Source of the DNA: Arthrobacter sp. Soc17.1.1.1
Lineage (GTDB): Bacteria; Actinomycetota; Actinomycetes; Actinomycetales; Micrococcaceae
Assembly (NCBI RefSeq): GCF_036867195.1
Contig: NZ_JBAJII010000001.1
Span: forward strand, 3,100,001-3,164,000
DNA length: 64,000 nt
Direction: 5' to 3'
The notes below the pieces were generated by a model, which saw nothing but the letters and a program-made list of their open reading frames with translations, was not told the DNA's origin and searched no databases. The position numbers were made by a program, and so were the translations under genes. Below, in pieces: positions 33,502 to 41,852 of this stretch. Positions within the stretch are counted from its first letter, which is position 1, and every line of letters starts with the position of its first letter.

Positions 33502-34209
33502 TCACTGGGCGCGGGAGATCGGACCGAGGTCCGGCTCCTGCGCCCTCTGTGCGTGATAGGCCAGGATCTGCAGTTCCGTGGCCATGTCCACCTTGCGCAG
33601 CTGCACGTGCGGCGGCACCTGCAGGACCACGGGCGCGAAGCTGAGGATGCTCGAGATGCCCGCTGCAACGAGCCTGTCACACAGCTCCTGGGCGACCGCC
33701 CCGGGCACGGAGAGCACCGCCATGTTGGTGCGCGTCCTCTCCAGCACCGCCTCGAGGTCGTCGACGGCGTTGACGCGGAGGTAGCCGACCTCCGCCCCCA
33801 CCACGAGCTGGTCGGCGTCGAAGAGCGCCACGATCTCGAAGCCCCGTGACACGAAGCCGGAGTACCCGGCGAGCGCGCGGCCGAGATTACCGGCCCCGAT
33901 GATGGCCACCCGCCAGTCGAGGGTGAGGCCGAGGGCGAGGGAGATCTGGCGGTTGAGGACCTGCACGTCGTAGCCGACCCCCCGGGTTCCGTACGAGCCC
34001 AGGTAGGAGAGGTCCTTGCGCAGCATCGGCGAGTTCACCCCGGCCGCGTCCGCCAGCTCCTCCGAGGACACGCGTTCGGTACCCTCCGCCAGCAGCGCGT
34101 TAAGGGCCCGCAGGTAGATGGTGAGGCGGGCCACGGAGGCGGGCGGGATGTGGCGGGCTCCGTCCCCCACGGGGTGGAGGCCTGGCATGTCCGGTGGTGT
34201 CACTGTCAT
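33502..34209 (-). CDS. rex: redox-sensing transcriptional repressor Rex
   Basis: A 235-residue NADH/NAD+ sensor. The N-terminal winged helix (RLTIYLRALNALLAEGTERV, SSEELADAAGVNSPMLRKDL) is followed by a Rossmann domain (VAIIGAGNLGRALAGYSGF). Rex normally represses respiratory genes when NAD+ is high. I chose the ATG at 34209, which has a GGAG site five bases away. A GTG at 34230 would add seven residues. A promoter lies about 80-110 bases upstream. No clear Rex box was found nearby. Confidence 0.93.
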   Translation of the reverse strand: MTVTPPDMPGLHPVGDGARHIPPASVARLTIYLRALNALLAEGTERVSSEELADAAGVNSPMLRKDLSYLGSYGTRGVGYDVQVLNRQISLALGLTLDWRVAIIGAGNLGRALAGYSGFVSRGFEIVALFDADQLVVGAEVGYLRVNAVDDLEAVLERTRTNMAVLSVPGAVAQELCDRLVAAGISSILSFAPVVLQVPPHVQLRKVDMATELQILAYHAQRAQEPDLGPISRAQ

Positions 34210-34289
34210 CGGCTCCGTTGCTAGCGCCACCGTCCGCGGTGGGCGGGCGGGCCCTCCGGCACCTCGTCGTCGGGGGCGGAAGTACCCCC

Positions 34290-34318
34290 ACTGTATGCCG
34301 AGCGTGCGGGGTCACCAA
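34290..34318 (-). promoter_or_regulatory. predicted rex promoter
   Basis: On the minus strand, -35 TTGGTG (34313-34318) and -10 TACAGT (34290-34295) are 17 bases apart. This gives a leader of about 75 bases before rex. It lies between the glutaredoxin gene and rex, so rex can be expressed alone. Confidence 0.55.
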
Positions 34319-34344
34319 GCCGGCGATCGGAAGCCTCGGCCGGC

Positions 34345-34617
34345 TCACGCACCCGGCGTCGGGGACAGCAGCCGGCGGAGCCTAGCCTCGTCGATCGACC
34401 AGAAATCGCGCTGCACGCCGTCGATGAACAGGACCGGCAGTTCCTCGGCGAAGCGCTCCCCGAGCGCGGGTGCCTCGACCACGGAGAGCTCCCGCCAGCC
34501 CAGCCCGACGTCGGCCGTCACCCGCGCCACCACCGCCCGCGCATTCTCGCACAGGTGGCACTCGGGGCGGGTGAGGAGCACGACGCCGGGGCCCGGCATC
34601 TCGGCTGGCGTTTCCAT
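34345..34617 (-). CDS. glutaredoxin-like thiol protein
   Basis: A 90-residue glutaredoxin-family (DUF836-like) protein with the redox pair in LLTRPECHLCENARA and the proline region ELPVLFIDGV. It probably takes part in thiol-disulfide exchange. Its Mtb relative (Rv0508) lies in the same gene neighbourhood with serB1 and bS22. It is divergent from the HAD phosphatase and precedes rex. Confidence 0.88.
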   Translation of the reverse strand: METPAEMPGPGVVLLTRPECHLCENARAVVARVTADVGLGWRELSVVEAPALGERFAEELPVLFIDGVQRDFWSIDEARLRRLLSPTPGA

Positions 34618-34688
34618 CCCCCCACCGTACTGCCGCGCCGCGGCGAGGGTCGGCAGAGGGGCGGGGAGGGAAGAACTACACTACGAAC

Positions 34689-35501
34689 ATGCCGGACGCC
34701 GCCCGGGCCACGCAGCCCCTCCCAGAGCCCCCGGCACCCCTCAGGGGGGAAGCGGCGTTCTTCGACGTCGACAACACCATGATGCGGGGCGCGAGCCTCT
34801 TCCATGTGGCCCGGAAGATGTACCAGCGGAAGGCGTTCACCCTGCGTTTCGCCGCAGGCCTGGCATGGAAGCAGCTCCGCTTCATCATGCGCGGCGAGAC
34901 CATGACCGACGTGAACTCGGTGCGCGATGCCGCCCTCGCCTTCGCCATCGGCATCGCCCACGAGGACATCCTGGCGCTCGGCGAGGAGGTCTACGACGAG
35001 ATGATCGCGTCCAAGATCTGGCCGGGCGCCCGCGCCCTGGCCGAGCAGCACCTCTCCTCCGGCCGGCAGGTCTGGCTCGTGACGGGGACCCCCGTGGAGG
35101 TGGCGGGCGTCATCTCCAGCCGGCTGGGCCTGACCGGCGCCCTCGGGACGGTGGGGGAAGTAGCCGACGGCCTCTACACGGGCAAGCTGGTCGGCGAGTT
35201 CCTGCACGGCCCGGCCAAGGCGGCCGCCGTCCTGATCCTCGCGGAACGCGAGAACCTCGACCTCGCACGGTGCTGGGGATACAGCGACTCCTACAACGAC
35301 ATCCCCCTGCTGAGCGTCGTCGGCCACCCCGTCGCCATCAACCCGGACAGCAGACTGCGACGCCATGCCCGCGCGAACAACTGGCCCGTGTACGACTTCC
35401 GCAGCGGACGCCGCGCCGCCACGTTCGGCCTGCGTGCTGCCACCGTCGCCGGGTCCGTCTACGGTCTGTGGCGCGGCTTCTCACGCTTCCGGAGCCGCTG
35501 A
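34689..35501 (+). CDS. HAD-IB family hydrolase (SerB-like)
   Basis: A 270-residue HAD phosphatase. Motif I is AAFFDVDNTMMRGAS (D26, D28), motif II TGTP, motif III a Lys in HGPAKAAAV, and motif IV YSDSYNDIPLL. The C-terminus has a hydrophobic-basic helix that may touch the membrane. Relatives include Mtb SerB1 (Rv0505c). The substrate may be phosphoserine or a lipid phosphate and cannot be told from sequence. TACACT six bases before the ATG suggests a leaderless mRNA. Confidence 0.88.
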   Translation: MPDAARATQPLPEPPAPLRGEAAFFDVDNTMMRGASLFHVARKMYQRKAFTLRFAAGLAWKQLRFIMRGETMTDVNSVRDAALAFAIGIAHEDILALGEEVYDEMIASKIWPGARALAEQHLSSGRQVWLVTGTPVEVAGVISSRLGLTGALGTVGEVADGLYTGKLVGEFLHGPAKAAAVLILAERENLDLARCWGYSDSYNDIPLLSVVGHPVAINPDSRLRRHARANNWPVYDFRSGRRAATFGLRAATVAGSVYGLWRGFSRFRSR

Positions 35502-35523
35502 CCACGTTCCGCCGTCGCGGCGG

Positions 35524-35611
35524 GCCCGTCCTGATCCCGCGTCCTGCCCGTCCTGATCCAGCGTCCTGCCCGTCCTGATGCAGCGGCCAGCCCGTCCTGA
35601 TCCAGCATCCC
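35524..35611. repeat. four 22-base tandem repeats
   Basis: The unit gcccgtcctgatccagcgtcct, with small changes, is repeated four times exactly end to end (35524, 35546, 35568, 35590). It lies just past the HAD phosphatase stop and before its terminator. The period is two helical turns. Confidence 0.9.
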
Positions 35612-35627
35612 GCCCGCGAACGACGAC

Positions 35628-35664
35628 GGCCCGGGCCCCCACCACAGGGGCGGGGATCCGGGCC
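35628..35664. terminator. terminator between HAD phosphatase and bS22 genes
   Basis: Nested inverted repeats (ggcccgg / ccgggcc outside, gcccc / ggggc inside) lie between the two convergent genes, after the 22-base repeats. Confidence 0.6.
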
Positions 35665-35699
35665 GGTCGGCGCGCACCGGCTCGAGGCCGGGCGGCTGG

Positions 35700-35798
35700 C
35701 TACTTCTTGTTGCGGCGCTGGTGACGCGTCTTGCGAAGCAGTTTGCGGTGCTTCTTCTTCGCCATACGCTTGCGGCGCTTCTTGATTACTGAACCCAT
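35700..35798 (-). CDS. small ribosomal protein bS22 (AURKAIP1/COX24 domain)
   Basis: A 32-residue, very basic protein (MGSVIKKRRKRMAKKKHRKL and so on) that matches the actinobacterial AURKAIP1/COX24-type peptide. In mycobacteria it is ribosomal protein bS22 of the small subunit. Length and start are normal for the family. GGACT precedes the ATG. In Mtb the same protein (Rv0500B) also lies next to the HTH gene found here upstream. Confidence 0.93.
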   Translation of the reverse strand: MGSVIKKRRKRMAKKKHRKLLRKTRHQRRNKK

Positions 35799-35907
35799 AG
35801 AGTCCTCACAGACGGTCGTGGTGCCAGCGCGGACCGCGGCCTGAAGCCGGTGAGCCAGCACTGGTGGCGGAAGGCACGTGCCTGGTGGCAGCTGCCCTGA
35901 TGAAGTC

Positions 35908-35928
35908 GGGCGGGCCGAAAGCCCGCCC
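35908..35928 (-). terminator. hairpin between the HTH gene and bS22
   Basis: A perfect 8-bp stem, gggcgggc / gcccgccc, with a 5-base loop (tttcg on the minus strand). It may end the HTH transcript or tune readthrough into bS22. A T-run occurs just before, not after, the stem on the minus strand. Confidence 0.5.
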
Positions 35929-35983
35929 AAAACGCTCCTTAACAGCGTACATCCGTTTGGAGAACAGGCCGGACGGCCGGGAC

Positions 35984-36196
35984 TCAGGCGCTCTCGGACT
36001 GCCCGTCCACCTGGGCGCTGCGCAGGAAGTTCCCGACGGCGGACTCGGGGACACGGTAGGAGCGGCCGAACTGCACAGCCGGCAGCTCCCCTGCATGGAC
36101 GAGCCTGTACACGGTCATCTTCGACACGCGCATGAGGTCGGCCACCTCCGCGACCGTCAGGAACTGCACATCCGAGAAGGAATTCCCGTCTGCCAT
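35984..36196 (-). CDS. excisionase-type helix-turn-helix DNA-binding protein (Rv0500A-like)
   Basis: A 70-residue protein with a MerR/Xis-type winged HTH: FLTVAEVADLMRVSKMTVYR then LVHAGELPAVQFGRSYRVP. It resembles Mtb Rv0500A and is a relative of BldC. Its target is unknown. I chose the ATG at 36196, with AAAGG and GGTGAG ahead. A Met at 36217 is possible. It lies upstream of bS22 on the same strand. Confidence 0.87.
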   Translation of the reverse strand: MADGNSFSDVQFLTVAEVADLMRVSKMTVYRLVHAGELPAVQFGRSYRVPESAVGNFLRSAQVDGQSESA

Positions 36197-36397
36197 CTCA
36201 CCACTTTTCCTTTGCATGGGACCGCGCTTCACCTGAGACCGGCATCGAGAAGCTTATCGCGGGGCGACCCCGTCCGGCGTGTCGCCTTGTAGCAAAAGGA
36301 TTATCCGTCTATCGGATCACTGTAGTGGCTGGAGTGACGGATGTGAAAGCCCTTCGCGGACCGCTGCACCACCGATCTCCCGGGCGCCTGGACGCTC

Positions 36398-36922
36398 CTA
36401 CGAGGACGGATCGCGACGACGGCGCAGCTGCGAGAGCAGATCGGCTGCCCGCTCGGCCGCCCGGCCCATGGTCCTGCCGATCTGGGGGCGCGGGACGTCC
36501 ACCTCCGTGGGCGCCGGCCCTGCGAGGACCGCCGCAGCCAGCACCCCGGCGTCGGCCGGCTCGGGGTCGACGGCGGCAATCGTCTCCGCGAGGGCCTCGG
36601 GCAGCGGAGCGGGACGATCGTGCTGCGCGCCGGCGTCGGCCGGCAGCCCGTCCGGGAGACCCTCCATGTCGAAGCCCGCGAGCCACTCCCGGACGTGGCC
36701 GAGCGGCGCCGTCTCCAGCGAGTAGTAACGCTTCTGGCCCTGGGCGCGCATGGTGACGAGCCCTGCTTCCCGCAGGACCTTCAGGTGCTTGGACACCGTC
36801 GGCTGGCTCACCTGCAGTTCGACCACGAGCTCGCCCACCGCCATGTCGCCGTCGCGCAGCTGCCGCAGGATCTGCCGGCGTGTGCCTTCGGCGATGACGG
36901 CGAATACATCATCGATTCCCAT
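36398..36922 (-). CDS. ArsR/SmtB-family transcriptional regulator
   Basis: A 174-residue protein with an N-terminal ArsR winged HTH (FAVIAEGTRRQILRQLRDGD, VSQPTVSKHLKVLREAGLV, RYYSLETAPL). The 75-residue C-terminal extension has no clear domain. No cysteine pair for metal binding is visible, so the signal may not be a metal. The 165 bases between its stop side and the HTH gene hold the HTH promoter region but no gene. Confidence 0.85.
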   Translation of the reverse strand: MGIDDVFAVIAEGTRRQILRQLRDGDMAVGELVVELQVSQPTVSKHLKVLREAGLVTMRAQGQKRYYSLETAPLGHVREWLAGFDMEGLPDGLPADAGAQHDRPAPLPEALAETIAAVDPEPADAGVLAAAVLAGPAPTEVDVPRPQIGRTMGRAAERAADLLSQLRRRRDPSS

Positions 36923-36976
36923 CCGCCCACCCTAGCGATATATACGCCCCACGGCATCCTGCGGCGTGCCGCGCGT

Positions 36977-38173
36977 TCAGTCGAACCAGGGGTCGAGGCC
37001 GTGCAGGGGGAAGAGGGCCTTCCGCGTGGCCATCACGGTGCGGTCGAGATCGTCGTCGGGGTCGTAGCCGACCTCCCACGAACGCCACCACGTGTCGGCC
37101 CCGTCGCCCATGAGGCTCGGCGCCTCCATACCGTGCCGCTCCAGGACATACTCGCGCCAGGCGTCCGGCACAGGGGTCCTGGGGCCCGTGGTCGCTCCCG
37201 CCGCGACGGCGACGAGCAGGGCCCAGGACCGCGGGACGACGCTCGCGAGGGCGTACCCGCCCCCGCCCGTCGCGATCCACCGGCCCTCGCACAGGCGGTC
37301 CGCCAGCTCCCGGACGGCGAGCATCATGGCGTGCTGGGCGTCGACGCTGACCCGCAGGTTGGTGAGGGGGTCCTCCCGGTGGGAGTCGCACCCGTGCTGG
37401 CTCACGATGACATCCGGCGAGAACGCTGCGGCGAGCTGCGGGACGACGGCGTGGAAGGCCCGCAGGATCGCGGCGTCCCCGGCGGTCGTGGGCAGGGCGA
37501 CGTTCACCGCGTAGCCCTCCGCATCCGGGCCGCCGATCTCTGCAGCGAAGCCCGTGCCCGGGAAGAGGCTCATCCCCGTCTCGTGGAGCGAGACGGTCAT
37601 GACGCGCCGGTCGTTCCAGAAGATGCTCTGGGTGCCGTCGCCGTGATGGGCGTCGACGTCGATGTAGAGGACGCGCTGCGCGCCGCGGTCGAGCAGGCGC
37701 TGCACGGCGGCCGCGGCGTCGTTGTAGATGCAGAACCCGCTCGCCCGCGACCGTGCGGCGTGATGCATCCCTCCGCCGAAGTTCACCGCCCGGACGGCCC
37801 TGCCCGAGAGGACCGCGTCCGCTGCACCGAGGGACCCGCCGGCGAGCCGGGCACTGGCCTCGTGCATGCCCGCGAAGGCCGGGTTGTCCTCCGTGCCGAG
37901 CCCGCGGGCCGCGTCGGAGGCCTCCGGGTTGCGGCTCACGTGCCGGACGGCACGGATGTAGTCGGGGCTGTGGACCGTCGCGAGGTCCTCGTCCGACGCG
38001 ACGGACGGCTCGGCGACCACCACGCCGTCGAGGTCGAGCAGACCGCAGTCGCGGACGAGGCGTGCGGTGAGATGCAGCCGCTCCGGGTTCATCGGGTGCC
38101 CGCCGCCGAAGTCGTAGGCCAGCATCGATTCGTTCCAGACGACCTGGAGGGGCACCGCTGACCTCGAGTGCAT
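36977..38173 (-). CDS. acuC: AcuC-like deacetylase (histone-deacetylase fold)
   Basis: A protein of about 398 residues of the zinc-dependent deacetylase family, which removes acetyl groups from lysines such as that of acetyl-CoA synthetase. The active site shows GGMHHAARSRASGFCIYND, YIDVDAHHGDGTQ (Zn ligands) and SQHGCDSHREDPL. Two Met codons are possible. The second (38173) has GCAGGGA at good spacing, whereas the first (38179) has almost none. It is divergent from ktrB. Confidence 0.9.
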   Translation of the reverse strand: MHSRSAVPLQVVWNESMLAYDFGGGHPMNPERLHLTARLVRDCGLLDLDGVVVAEPSVASDEDLATVHSPDYIRAVRHVSRNPEASDAARGLGTEDNPAFAGMHEASARLAGGSLGAADAVLSGRAVRAVNFGGGMHHAARSRASGFCIYNDAAAAVQRLLDRGAQRVLYIDVDAHHGDGTQSIFWNDRRVMTVSLHETGMSLFPGTGFAAEIGGPDAEGYAVNVALPTTAGDAAILRAFHAVVPQLAAAFSPDVIVSQHGCDSHREDPLTNLRVSVDAQHAMMLAVRELADRLCEGRWIATGGGGYALASVVPRSWALLVAVAAGATTGPRTPVPDAWREYVLERHGMEAPSLMGDGADTWWRSWEVGYDPDDDLDRTVMATRKALFPLHGLDPWFD

Positions 38174-38343
38174 AGACATCCCTGCAAGGGTACGCGATGG
38201 GCGATATCCCGGCGACGCACCCGGATGGGATGCTTTACTACTGCAAGGACAATCCACCGCATCCACCCCTATTGGGGACCGGCGCGGGTGGACACGGTGC
38301 CGCTTCGGCGGGAGGACCAGCAAACGGGGCAGAGCGGGCGTCA

Positions 38344-39756
38344 ATGGTAAGTCAACAGCCACGGTGGCTGACGGACGATCGACACGGATACGTCAGGCTG
38401 CTGGCCTCGGTCCGCGACTTCGTCGACTCCTTCGCGAACAGCTCCCCCGCCCGGCTCGCCCTCTTCATCTTCAGCGGTGTCATCCTCGTCTTCACGGTAC
38501 TGCTCAGCCTGCCCGTGGCAGCCAGCGACAGGCAGGTCACACCCCTCCACGACGCCTTCTTCACCGCGGTGTCGGCGGTCTGCGTCACCGGCCTCACCGT
38601 CGTCTCCACTGCCACGCACTGGTCCTTCTTCGGCCAGCTGGTGATCCTGTTCGGCATCTTCATCGGCGGGCTGGGGACCCTGACCCTCGCCTCCCTCCTC
38701 GCCCTGATCGTGAGCAAGCGACTCGGGGTGCGCGGCAAGCTGCTGGCCCAGGAAGCCCTCAACAACGCGAGCCGCCTCGGTGAGATCGGCACGCTCCTGC
38801 GGATCGTCATCACCACCTCGGTGGTGATCGAGATCGTGCTCGCCGTCGTGCTGATCCCCCGCTTCATGATCCTCGGCGAACCCTGGTGGCAGGCGCTCTG
38901 GCACGGCGTCTTCTACTCGATCTCCGCCTTCAACAACGCCGGCTTCACCCCGCACAGCGACGGTCTGGTGCCCTACGAGACCGACCTCTGGATCCTGACG
39001 CCACTCATGGTCGGTGTCTTCCTCGGCAGCCTGGGCTTCCCGGTGATCATGGTCCTCGTCCAGGTACGGCACCGCTTCAGCAAGTGGACGCTGCACGCGA
39101 AGCTGACGGTGTACGTCTCGCTGATCCTCCTGGTGGCGGGGACCTTCGCCTGGGGCTTCCTCGAGTGGGAGAACGATCGGACCATCTCGAACCTCGGCGT
39201 CGTCGACAAGTCCATCCACGCCCTCTTCGCCTCGGTCATGACGCGCTCCGGCGGCTTCAACCTGGTGGACCAGAACGACATGAACTCGACGACGATGCTC
39301 CTCACCGACGCCCTCATGTTCGCGGGCGGCGGTTCGGCGTCGACCGCCGGAGGCATCAAGGTCACCACGATCGCCGTCATGTTCCTCGCCATCGTCGCGG
39401 AGGCGCGTGGAGACACCGACGTCCGCGTCTGGGGCCGCACCATCCCGCACGGCGTCATGCGCGTGGCCATCTCCGTGATCTTCATGGGCGCGACGCTCGT
39501 CCTGGTGGCCAGCGGTCTCATCCTCGCGCTCACCGACGAGTCCCTGGACAAGGTGGTCTTCGAAGTCATCTCGGCGTTCGCCACCGTCGGCCTCAGTACC
39601 AACCTGAGCGCCGAACTGCCCCCGGCGGGCAAGTACATCCTGTCCGCCCTGATGTTCGCAGGGCGGATGGGCACCATCACCCTCGCCTCGGCCCTGGCGC
39701 TGAGGCAACGCAGCACGCTGTACCGCTACCCCGACGAGAGGCCGATCATTGGCTGA
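38344..39756 (+). CDS. ktrB: K+ (Na+-coupled) transporter membrane subunit KtrB
   Basis: A 470-residue TrkH/KtrB/HKT family transporter with four P-loop repeats. The filter Gly regions are AVCVTGLTVV, FNNAGFTP, TRSGGFN and FATVGLSTN. With four pairs of helices, it imports potassium. The frame is open to an ATG at 38197, but the added 49 residues look non-coding. The ATG at 38344 gives the normal N-terminus, though with a weak ribosome site. ktrA overlaps its end by eight bases. Confidence 0.93.
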   Translation: MVSQQPRWLTDDRHGYVRLLASVRDFVDSFANSSPARLALFIFSGVILVFTVLLSLPVAASDRQVTPLHDAFFTAVSAVCVTGLTVVSTATHWSFFGQLVILFGIFIGGLGTLTLASLLALIVSKRLGVRGKLLAQEALNNASRLGEIGTLLRIVITTSVVIEIVLAVVLIPRFMILGEPWWQALWHGVFYSISAFNNAGFTPHSDGLVPYETDLWILTPLMVGVFLGSLGFPVIMVLVQVRHRFSKWTLHAKLTVYVSLILLVAGTFAWGFLEWENDRTISNLGVVDKSIHALFASVMTRSGGFNLVDQNDMNSTTMLLTDALMFAGGGSASTAGGIKVTTIAVMFLAIVAEARGDTDVRVWGRTIPHGVMRVAISVIFMGATLVLVASGLILALTDESLDKVVFEVISAFATVGLSTNLSAELPPAGKYILSALMFAGRMGTITLASALALRQRSTLYRYPDERPIIG

Positions 39757-40417
39757 AAGACCCGCCCACAACGCACCCGTCCTCGTGATCGGGCTCGGCC
39801 GCTTCGGTGCCGCCACGGCCGAGCAGCTCGTCCGGCAGGGCCGCGAGGTCCTGGCCATCGAGCGGGACCCGCAGCTGGTCCAGAAGTTCTCGGGCATCCT
39901 CACCCACGTGGTCGAGGCGGATGCGACCAACATCGACGCCCTCCGGCAGCTCGGCGCGCAGGAGTTCTCGGCCGCCGTCGTCGGAGTGGGCACCTCGATC
40001 GAATCCAGCGTGCTCATCACGGCCAACCTCGTGGATCTCGGCATCGACCACCTGTGGGTCAAGGCGATCACCCCCTCGCACGGCAAGATCCTGAAGCGCA
40101 TCGGCGCCAACCACGTGATCTACCCCGAGGCCGACGCCGGACAGCGCGCCGCGCACCTCGTGGGCGGCCGGATGCTCGACTTCATCGAGTTCGACGACGG
40201 CTTCGCGATCGTGAAGATGTACCCGCCGAAGGAGACCCAGGGCTTCACGCTCGCGGAGTCCTCCGTGCGCTCGAAGTACGGCGTCACAGTGGTGGGCGTG
40301 AAATCGCCGGGCGAGGACTTCACGTATGCCCGCCCGGACACGAAGGTCTCCGGCCGGGACATGCTGATCGTGTCCGGTCACGTGGACCTGCTCGAGCGCT
40401 TTGCCGGCCGGCCCTAG
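39749..40417 (+). CDS. ktrA: K+ transport regulatory subunit KtrA (RCK domain)
   Basis: A 222-residue cytoplasmic gating ring protein. RCK_N has the nucleotide motif VLVIGLGRFGAATAEQL and VVEADATNIDAL. RCK_C follows from about residue 140. It binds ATP/ADP (and in many Gram-positives c-di-AMP) to gate KtrB. The start is TTG at 39749, with GAGAGG eight bases before. This overlaps the ktrB stop and keeps expression coupled. Confidence 0.93.
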   Translation: MAERPAHNAPVLVIGLGRFGAATAEQLVRQGREVLAIERDPQLVQKFSGILTHVVEADATNIDALRQLGAQEFSAAVVGVGTSIESSVLITANLVDLGIDHLWVKAITPSHGKILKRIGANHVIYPEADAGQRAAHLVGGRMLDFIEFDDGFAIVKMYPPKETQGFTLAESSVRSKYGVTVVGVKSPGEDFTYARPDTKVSGRDMLIVSGHVDLLERFAGRP

Positions 40418-40418
40418 G

Positions 40419-41852
40419 GTGCCCGGCGCTGCTCCCCGGGCGGGCCGCGTGAGAGCCTCCGGCGGGTCGCGCCGGCGTGACCGCGCCGCAGCTGCCCGGT
40501 CGCACCCGCCCGTCGGGCCCCAGCCCCACGAGTCCCAGCCCCACGAGTCCCAGGGACCCCGCGGGCTCCTCGCAGGCCTCGGGCCCCTCGGGGCGGCAGT
40601 CGTCGCGCTCGCTGGGGCGCTGGTGCTCGCCGTCGTGGTCCTGGCGGCGCAGATCCACGGGTTGGACCTGTCCGTGTACCGGCAGGGCGCACTCGCGCTG
40701 CTCGGACGCGCCGGCGACACCGAGCTGTACGACGACGCGCTCGTGCAGACGGACACGCGCGGGCTTCCCTTCACCTACCCGCCGTTCGCCGCGATCCTCT
40801 TCGTCCCGCTCGCGCTGGTGCCGGCACCGGTGGGGCTCGGCATCGTCACGGCGCTCTCGTGCCTCTGCCTCGTCGGCGTGGCCGTCGTCGTCGTGCGCTA
40901 CCTGCGTGCCGCGACGCCGGCCGGCGGGGCCGCCCCCTGGCGGGCGGCCGCAGCGGTCCTCGTGGCGATGCTGCTCATCGGCATCAGCGGCCCATGGCGG
41001 GAGGGGCTCGGCTTCGGCCAGGTCAACGCACTCCTGATGGTCCTGATCCTCGCCGATCTGCTGCGGTCCACGCGCCTGCCGTCCGGCGTGCTGATCGGGA
41101 TCGCCGCCGGCATCAAGCTCACACCGCTCGCGTTCGGCCTGGTGTTTCTCGCCCGGCGCGACTGGCGGTCGCTGGCCTGGCTGGCGGCGTCGTTCGGCGG
41201 GACGGTGGCCCTCGGGTGGCTCCTGGCGCCCCGGGAGTCGGCGGCCTTCTGGCTCGATGCGCTGTTCGACGCCTCCCGCGTCGGCGCGACGGCGGACCTC
41301 TACAACGTCTCGCTCAACTCGATCGTCGCGCAGTCGGGGCTGGGCGCGAGCGTGCAGCGACCCGTCTGGCTTCTCGCCTCGCTGGCCGTCGTCGCCGTCG
41401 GCTATGTCGCGATCCGGCGGGCCCTCCGCGACGGCGACACCCTCCGGGCCGTCACCGCCAATGCCGTGGTGATGCTCGCGATCTCACCCATCTCGTGGTT
41501 CCACCACTGGGTGTGGATCGCGCTGGTCCTGCCGGTCGGCTACGTGGTGGCCCGGCAGCACGCGGGCGCCCGACGGACGGTAAGCCACGTGTTGCTCGCC
41601 GTCCTCGTGCCCGTGATGATGTTCTCCTCGATCACGGTCACCCTCACGCTCACCGGCACGGTGTCCGGTGAAGGGCCCCTGCCGCTGCGTCTCTTCACGG
41701 GTCTCGGGGTGGTGCTGCCGGTCGCCCTGCTGGTCGTCTGGGCATCACTGCCCGAACGGTCCACACCGTCCGCACCGTCCGCACCGTCCGCACTGTCCAC
41801 CTCGTCCGCTCGCCCTGTCAGGACGACGGCGGGACCGCCAACCCGCGCGTGA
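40419..41852 (+). CDS. GT87-type polyprenyl-phosphate-mannose mannosyltransferase (DUF2029)
   Basis: A membrane glycosyltransferase of about 477 residues. A basic, Pro-rich N-tail (with the exact repeat QPHESQPHESQ) is followed by about ten helices. GT-C features include LDLSVYRQGALALLG and FTYPPFAAILFVPLAL (acidic/P-Y loop), GFGQVNALLMVLIL, and ISWFHHWVWIALVLP. It matches mycobacterial PimE and LM/LAM mannosyltransferases. The start is unsure: GTG 40419 (just after ktrA) or GTG 40449. The end overlaps proC tail-to-tail by 35 bases. Confidence 0.8.
   Translation: MPGAAPRAGRVRASGGSRRRDRAAAARSHPPVGPQPHESQPHESQGPRGLLAGLGPLGAAVVALAGALVLAVVVLAAQIHGLDLSVYRQGALALLGRAGDTELYDDALVQTDTRGLPFTYPPFAAILFVPLALVPAPVGLGIVTALSCLCLVGVAVVVVRYLRAATPAGGAAPWRAAAAVLVAMLLIGISGPWREGLGFGQVNALLMVLILADLLRSTRLPSGVLIGIAAGIKLTPLAFGLVFLARRDWRSLAWLAASFGGTVALGWLLAPRESAAFWLDALFDASRVGATADLYNVSLNSIVAQSGLGASVQRPVWLLASLAVVAVGYVAIRRALRDGDTLRAVTANAVVMLAISPISWFHHWVWIALVLPVGYVVARQHAGARRTVSHVLLAVLVPVMMFSSITVTLTLTGTVSGEGPLPLRLFTGLGVVLPVALLVVWASLPERSTPSAPSAPSALSTSSARPVRTTAGPPTRA

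Noticed and set aside
33502..34344. Rex operator (TTGTGA-type) near rex
   Set aside because: No sequence close to the Rex consensus was found around the rex promoter.
38197..38343. 49-codon N-terminal extension of ktrB
   Set aside because: The extra residues lack family similarity and lie in the divergent promoter; the ATG at 38344 gives the normal start.
38180..38343. c-di-AMP (ydaO-type) riboswitch before ktrB
   Set aside because: No conserved riboswitch core could be recognised, and the region is short.
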